Below, piece by piece: positions 7,284 to 10,933 of a stretch of DNA of 10,933 nt (positions are counted from its first letter, which is position 1; every line of letters begins with the position of its first letter). The translations under genes and the position numbers were made by a program. Source of the DNA: Dialister sp. CAG:486 (GTDB taxonomy: Bacteria > Bacillota > Negativicutes > Veillonellales > Dialisteraceae); NCBI GenBank assembly GCA_000434475.1, contig FR879610.1, positions 40,633-51,565 on the forward strand, in the 5' to 3' direction. Under the pieces are notes generated by a model that saw only the letters and a list, made by a program, of their open reading frames with translations, made no database searches and had not been told where the DNA came from.

Positions 7284-8260
7284 CGGGCCGGTATCGTATC
7301 ATTGTGCAAAACCGTCGTCTTCACTATGCACTTGAGATCAAGAGAAATATCACCATCATCCAGGGGGACAGTGCCACGGGGAAGACGACGCTGATTGACA
7401 TGCTACGCCAGTATATGAATCTGCAGGAGTCAAGCGGTATCCATGTGGACTGCGCGAAGCCGTGCCGCATCTTGGAAGGGCCGGACTGGGAGCTTATTTT
7501 GAAAAACCTTTCTGGATATATCATTTTTATCGATGAAGGGAATTCTTTTATCACCAGCCAGCGCTTTGCAGAAATGGTGAAGGGATCGGACAATTATTTC
7601 GTCTTGATTACGCGAGAAAGTTTGTACAATCTGCCTTACAGCGTGGATGAAATTTATGGACTCACATCTTCTGGGAAGTATCAGCATGCAGAGAAAACGT
7701 ATCAGGAGATGTATCAGATTTATTCTGCTCGGCAGACAGTGGATTTGCCGATTGAAATCCTGCTTACAGAAGACTCCAATTCCGGATTCCAGTTTTTCCA
7801 TGGCATGGCAGAAGAAACAGGATGTACTTGTCTTAGTGCACAGGGGAAATCCAATGTATTTGCAAAGCTCAAATCTATGAGTGATAGCGAACGAAATATT
7901 TGTGTCATCGCAGACGGAGCAGCGTTTGGGGCCGAGATGATGAGAGTTCATGCTTATATAGAACGGCATTCTCACATCATTCTGTATTTGCCGGAGTCTT
8001 TCGAATGGCTCATTCTGCGGTCGGGGTTTCTTTCTACGCACGCTGTACAGGACATACTACGTGCGCCTGAAAATTATGCCGATAGCACGAGGTTCTTTAG
8101 CTGGGAGAGATATTTTACAACACTTCTGGTGACGGAGACGGCAGGAACCCCTTTCCAATACACGAAGAGTCGTTTGAATCCGGTGTACCTTCAAGGAAAG
8201 TTAAAAATGCAAATTCTTCACGCACTTCCGAAATCGATGCAGGATGTTGCGTTTCCTTAA
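7280..8260 (+). CDS. P-loop ATPase with Toprim-like C-terminal region (326 aa)
   Basis: The N-terminal half is a nucleotide-binding domain: Walker A GDSATGKTT (29-37), Walker B IIFIDE (81-86), and VLITRE (108-113) in sensor position. The second half shows a pattern like Toprim nucleases: ILLTEDSNSGFQFF (160-173), with acidic residues at the end of a strand, CLSAQGKSN (184-192), and ICVIADGAAFG (207-217). PESFEWLILRSGF and SWERYFTTLL follow. ATPase plus Toprim is the arrangement of OLD-type nucleases and of GajA from the Gabija defence system. Here the second Asp of the usual DxD reads Ala (DGA), so catalysis is uncertain. No ABC signature motif was found, so it is not a standard ABC ATPase. 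The start at 7280 has AGGTGA 6 nt upstream and overlaps the DUF4869 stop. The reading is partly AT-rich (20 of 60 G+C at 7501-7560). The Toprim assignment needs a profile search. Confidence 0.72.
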   Translation: MTGRYRIIVQNRRLHYALEIKRNITIIQGDSATGKTTLIDMLRQYMNLQESSGIHVDCAKPCRILEGPDWELILKNLSGYIIFIDEGNSFITSQRFAEMVKGSDNYFVLITRESLYNLPYSVDEIYGLTSSGKYQHAEKTYQEMYQIYSARQTVDLPIEILLTEDSNSGFQFFHGMAEETGCTCLSAQGKSNVFAKLKSMSDSERNICVIADGAAFGAEMMRVHAYIERHSHIILYLPESFEWLILRSGFLSTHAVQDILRAPENYADSTRFFSWERYFTTLLVTETAGTPFQYTKSRLNPVYLQGKLKMQILHALPKSMQDVAFP

Positions 8261-8272
8261 AATGAAGCTATT

Positions 8273-8307
8273 AAAAGCCCCCGTCGACGATGTCAATGGG
8301 GGCTTTT
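8273..8307. terminator. Bidirectional terminator between ATPase gene and fabK
   Basis: AAAAGCCCCC (8273-8282) and GGGGGCTTTT (8298-8307) form a perfect 10-bp stem with a 15-nt loop. The T-runs work in both directions, suiting the convergent genes. It is the strongest terminator in the window. Confidence 0.92.
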
Positions 8308-8351
8308 CAAATGCATGTAAAATCAGATGCAGTGATTTGATCAACATTTCC

Positions 8352-9302
8352 TTAAATCAATTTCGGTGCTGCGGCGAGTCTTCTTTCTGCTTCACTCACG
8401 AGTTCTTCTACGATTTCCTGCACGGGCTGTACTTTCGTGAGGTGGGTGAGGGACATGCCGGCTAAGACGAAGCCGTTCTCTGTGTCACCGTCGATGACGG
8501 CTTTGCGGTTCGTTCCAGCGGCGAGGGCGGTGAGCTCGGACTGCGCCGCACCGCTGTATTCGAGTTTCAGGTATTTTTCAGAGAATGGATTTCTAAGACC
8601 GCGGACGGTATCTCGGGTAGTGAAGCCTGTCACGACGGAGTCGGTGTCGGCAGCGTCGATGATGGCCTGCTTGGCGTTTGGATGGAGGCGGCATTCTTCG
8701 GAGAGAAGGAAACGGGTGCCCATCTGTACGCCCGAGGCACCCATGAGGAGGGCTGCGGCGATGGCGCGTCCGTCTACGATGCCGCCGGCTGCGACGACCG
8801 GGATCTCGATCTCGGGGAGGACGTTTTCGAGAAGAGCCATGAGGGTGATCTTGCCGTCATGGCCGCCGGCTTCCATGCCTTCGACGACGAGGGCATCGGC
8901 GCCTGCGTCCTGTACGCGATGGGCGAGCTTGACATTCGGCACGACGGGGATGCATTTCACGCCGGCATGATGGAAGGGGTCGAAATAGGGGACAGGGTTT
9001 CCGGCGCCGATGGTGACGAAGGGGACTTTCTCATCGCAGATGAGCTGTGCGACATCATCTTTATTCGGCATCTGCAGCATGAGGTTCACGCCGAAGCATT
9101 TGCCCGGGCCTAAGATGTCCTTCGCCTGACGGATGTGGTCACGGATCTCATCGACAGAGAAGCCGCCGCTTCCGATGACGCCGGCGCATCCGGCATGATT
9201 CATAGCAGCTGCGAGGACACCGTCAGAAATGTAGGCCATGCCGCCCTGAATGATCGGATAGTCGATACCTAAGAGTTTTGTGATTTTTGTATTCCAGGAC
9301 AT
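8352..9302 (-). CDS. fabK: FabK-type enoyl-ACP reductase II (316 aa)
   Basis: FMN-dependent reductase of the last step in fatty-acid elongation, a TIM-barrel related to nitronate monooxygenases. Hallmarks are LLGIDYPIIQGGMAYISDG (10-28), the FGVNLML strand (70-76), VTIGAGNP (96-103), VEGMEAGGHDGKIT (140-153) with the active-site His148, VVAAGGI and VQMGTRFLLSEE. These follow streptococcal FabK closely, and the length fits (315-325). I start at 9302: AAAGGAG lies 8 nt upstream and the family N-terminus begins there, although the frame stays open to 9449. It is monocistronic here, away from other fab genes. FabK enzymes are known to resist triclosan. A nitronate monooxygenase is the main alternative, but the GMEAGGH region favours FabK. 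Confidence 0.88.
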   Translation of the reverse strand: MSWNTKITKLLGIDYPIIQGGMAYISDGVLAAAMNHAGCAGVIGSGGFSVDEIRDHIRQAKDILGPGKCFGVNLMLQMPNKDDVAQLICDEKVPFVTIGAGNPVPYFDPFHHAGVKCIPVVPNVKLAHRVQDAGADALVVEGMEAGGHDGKITLMALLENVLPEIEIPVVAAGGIVDGRAIAAALLMGASGVQMGTRFLLSEECRLHPNAKQAIIDAADTDSVVTGFTTRDTVRGLRNPFSEKYLKLEYSGAAQSELTALAAGTNRKAVIDGDTENGFVLAGMSLTHLTKVQPVQEIVEELVSEAERRLAAAPKLI

Positions 9303-9380
9303 AGAGGGTACTCCTTTCGGGAAAAGTGGGAAGTAAAGGTAACGGCTGCTCCCTGATCGGCACAGAGGATCTCTTGCCAT

Positions 9381-9431
9381 ATTGAAAGACAAGAGTAAGA
9401 CCTCATAACGATTGAAAGAACCGATGATCGG
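9381..9431 (-). repeat. Direct repeats and a dyad in the fabK upstream region
   Basis: ATTGAAAGA occurs at 9381-9389 and again at 9411-9419, exactly 30 bp apart. It is followed by the 11-bp dyad CCGATGATCGG (9421-9431). They lie between the fabK start and the candidate -10, so they would be in the 5' leader. They may be regulator contacts; the function is unknown. Confidence 0.35.
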
Positions 9432-9471
9432 GAGGAGGAACATATTCATCTATTTCATTCTGTCTATGCAT

Positions 9472-9500
9472 ATTATAGCCGTTTCTTTCTAACAATGGAA
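9472..9500 (-). promoter_or_regulatory. Candidate fabK promoter
   Basis: A perfect TATAAT on the minus strand (9477-9472) has only a weak -35 (TTCCAT, 9500-9495) at 17 bp. It implies a start near 9465 and a leader of about 165 nt. A weak -35 would fit activator dependence. Other promoters further upstream are not excluded. Confidence 0.4.
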
Positions 9501-9700
9501 TGTAGAAACGGTAAATTCTTTCAAAAAAGTCATCGAAATGGAAAGGTCGATGCGTTTTTGGAAAGAAAGGATGAAAATCAGGATGAACGAGTTTGGAACG
9601 CTTGGTGATTCCTTGGAAATGGGATAGTGAGAGGCGCCGGTCGCAGTTTTCGCTGACGGGGACAGGTACAGCGGAAGAGAGCGACAGGCACATGCCCCGA

Positions 9701-9766
9701 CCCATCACGCCTTATCGCGGCGTGATCAACGAAAGCTGATGGGGTGAGGTCCGCAGCTTCTCACCC
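9701..9766. other. Structured non-coding segment with competing stems
   Basis: Three inverted repeats overlap. ATCACGCC/GGCGTGAT (9704-9711 with 9719-9726) has a 7-nt loop. GGGTGAG/CTCACCC (9742-9748 with 9760-9766) has an 11-nt loop. The longer-range CCCATCA/TGATGGG (9701-9707 with 9737-9743) excludes parts of the other two. I recognise no known RNA family, and no T-run follows. The surrounding 9501-9700 shows nothing else I can support. Confidence 0.4.
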
Positions 9767-9799
9767 TGACTAGGTGACTGCAGGCATTTTTGAGTTTAT

Positions 9800-9830
9800 T
9801 TGACACTCTTTTTACTTAAAAGAGTATACT
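9800..9830 (+). promoter_or_regulatory. gap promoter P1 with operator-like dyad in its spacer
   Basis: A perfect TTGACA (9800-9805) is 19 bp from TATACT (9825-9830). The dyad ACTCTTTT-N5-AAAAGAGT (9805-9825) exactly fills the space between the two boxes. The -10 lies in a second palindrome, AGTATACT. A 19-bp spacer is long, so P1 may need DNA twisting by a MerR-like activator, or may be repressed at the dyad. Confidence 0.6.
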
Positions 9831-9854
9831 TAAATAGAAATCTTGCAAGAGATA

Positions 9855-9883
9855 TTGTAGTATTAAAGCCGGCGTGATATACT
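9855..9883 (+). promoter_or_regulatory. gap promoter P2 (extended -10)
   Basis: TTGTAG (9855-9860), a 17-bp spacer and TG-A-TATACT (9875-9883) form an extended -10 promoter 50 bp downstream of P1. The start would be near 9890, which places the first leader hairpin at the very 5' end of the transcript and leaves about 207 nt before gap. Confidence 0.55.
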
Positions 9884-9898
9884 GTAGTCGTAATGTTT

Positions 9899-10071
9899 CG
9901 CCCGATTTCTTCTGTATGGAGCAAGAGAAATGGAAGCGGGCGGGAGGTTTTTGTATCGGTTTTACAGTGCGGGCGGTTCGAAAGAAGATATCCCATCGAG
10001 CCCGCATGTTTTAGGCTGTCGGTGAAGGGGTTTCTCTGCACGGCGCCTCAGAAGAGCTGCTTCAAAAGCAG
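9899..10071 (+). promoter_or_regulatory. gap 5' leader with alternative hairpins, attenuator-like
   Basis: Four complementary segments occur in order: CGCCCG (9899-9904), GCGGGCGGG (9936-9944), GCGGGCGG (9969-9976) and GAGCCCGC (9998-10005). Pairing 1:2 (extended by ATTTCT/AGAAAT) and 3:4 (TGCGGGC/GCCCGCA) is possible, and so is 1:3 with 2:4. Stem 3:4 is followed by GTTTT (10008-10012), terminator-like. T5 (9948-9952) follows stem 1:2. A short hairpin, CTGCTT-CAA-AAGCAG (10057-10071), precedes the gap ribosome-binding site. The set suggests transcription attenuation, but the ligand or trigger is unknown. Confidence 0.42.
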
Positions 10072-10096
10072 GTTCAGTTACAGGAGGGTATATAAG

Positions 10097-10933
10097 ATGA
10101 CAAAGATCGGTATCAATGGTTTTGGCAGAATTGGCAGACTGGTATTCCGCGGACTTCTGGATAGAGATGATCTGGAAGTGGTCGCTATCAATAACCCGAG
10201 CGGCGTGGAAACTGCAGAGTATCTTCTGAAATATGATACTGTCCATGGCCGACTTGGCAAGGACGTCAAGATCGATGGCGATGATCTCATCATTGATGGC
10301 AAGAGAGTCCATGTCTTCTCTGACCGCGATCCGGAACATCTGGACTGGAGCAAGTACGGCGTCGAGATCGTCGTCGAATCCACCGGTAAGCTGAAAGATA
10401 AAGAAAGTGCCGGCAAGCATATCAAAGGCACTGTGAAGAAGGTCATCATCACTGCGCCGGGCAAGGATGATGATGCGACCATCGTGATGGGCGTCAATGA
10501 AAACACCTACGATCCGGAAACGGACAATATCATTTCCAATGCCTCCTGCACCACGAACTGCCTCGCTCCGGTGGTCAAAGTGCTGAATGAAAAATTTCAC
10601 ATCGTCCGCGGTCTGATGACCACGGTTCATTCCTACACGAATGACCAGGCGATCCTGGAAAAGGCACACAAGAAGGATGCCAGACGCGGCAGAGCGGCAG
10701 CGGAAAATATCATCCCGACTTCCACGGGCGCAGCCAAAGCCATCGGCATCGTCATTCCGGAACTCAAGGGCAAGCTGAATGGTCTTGCGATCCGTGTACC
10801 GACCCCGGATGTATCCCTGGTTGACCTCGTCGCTGAGATCGAAAAGCCGGCTACGAAGGAAGAGATCAATGCAGCACTCAAAGCGGCGGCAGAAGGTGAA
10901 TTGAAGGGCATCCTCGCCTACACCGATGAACCG
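10097..10933 (+). CDS. gap: Glyceraldehyde-3-phosphate dehydrogenase, partial (279 codons, cut by window end)
   Basis: Glycolytic enzyme forming 1,3-bisphosphoglycerate from glyceraldehyde-3-phosphate with NAD(P)+. Seen in order are the Rossmann motif INGFGRIGR (5-13), LLKYDTVHG (43-51), VESTG, and the active site NASCTTNCLAP (148-158) with Cys151. The catalytic-base segment MTTVHSYTNDQ follows with His178, then STGAAKA and RVPTPDVSLVD. The start is fixed by AGGAGG at 10082-10087 (9-nt gap) and the canonical N-terminus. Residue 33, in VAINNP, is Asn where NAD-dependent enzymes usually have Asp, so cofactor preference may be relaxed or shifted. The last ~55-60 residues lie outside the window. 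It is preceded by two promoters and a structured leader, consistent with controlled expression. Confidence 0.95.
   Translation, partial: MTKIGINGFGRIGRLVFRGLLDRDDLEVVAINNPSGVETAEYLLKYDTVHGRLGKDVKIDGDDLIIDGKRVHVFSDRDPEHLDWSKYGVEIVVESTGKLKDKESAGKHIKGTVKKVIITAPGKDDDATIVMGVNENTYDPETDNIISNASCTTNCLAPVVKVLNEKFHIVRGLMTTVHSYTNDQAILEKAHKKDARRGRAAAENIIPTSTGAAKAIGIVIPELKGKLNGLAIRVPTPDVSLVDLVAEIEKPATKEEINAALKAAAEGELKGILAYTDEP

Noticed and set aside
9403..9708. 101-codon minus-strand frame upstream of fabK
   Set aside because: It has no recognisable family, spans the candidate fabK -10 and begins inside a hairpin; the weak AAGG before it is not convincing.
9968..10006. 7-bp acceptor-like stem and GGTTCGAA suggesting a tRNA
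   Set aside because: Only 39 nt lie between the stem ends, with no anticodon or D arm; a leader hairpin explains it better.

Overview
The window looks like a piece of a fermentative anaerobe of the Negativicutes (Veillonellales, Dialister/Megasphaera-like). This is inferred from the gene set: acetolactate decarboxylase, a stand-alone OadA/PycB-type carboxyltransferase, a FabK-type enoyl-ACP reductase and GAPDH. Moderate GC, strong AGGAG ribosome-binding sites and many dispersed intergenic repeats agree. No rRNA or other taxonomic marker is present, so the assignment is tentative.

Layout. (1) Positions 1-1964 hold a divergent pair: acetolactate decarboxylase (budA, minus) and a LysR-type regulator (plus). 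Their promoters interlock within 32 bp, the -10 of each overlapping the -35 of the other. (2) Positions 1965-4246 hold a monocistronic carboxyltransferase (oadA-like) preceded by two inverted repeats and followed by a 15-bp hairpin. The gene is bracketed by two inverted copies of an 82-bp dispersed repeat. The gene-free 600 bp after it also carry several heptamer tandem repeats and a 42-bp direct repeat. (3) Positions 4182-6708 hold a three-gene DpnII/MboI-like (GATC) restriction-modification operon: a Dam-type N6-adenine methylase, a DpnII-family endonuclease and a second amino-methyltransferase. They are joined by ATGA overlaps and closed by a terminator. The Dam-type gene is frameshifted as written at a run of nine G that encodes its SAM-binding FxGGG motif. 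Eight G would restore a 285-residue enzyme. (4) Positions 6770-8307 hold a two-gene module, a DUF4869-like protein and a P-loop ATPase whose C-terminal half looks Toprim-like, ending in a bidirectional terminator. (5) Positions 8352-9302 hold fabK (minus). (6) Positions 9303-10096 are gene-free but rich in structure, with tandem gap promoters and a leader of competing hairpins. (7) gap starts at 10097 and runs off the window.

How it fits together. The flanks are central metabolism: acetoin formation, C3/C4 carboxylation, fatty-acid elongation and glycolysis. Regions 3 and 4 form an accessory island, part of it visibly AT-richer, whose most likely theme is defence. The points that most deserve follow-up are the poly-G tract in the methylase, which is either a phase-variation switch acting on a restriction operon or a homopolymer sequencing error, and the DUF4869/ATPase pair beside it, which has no assigned function that I know of.
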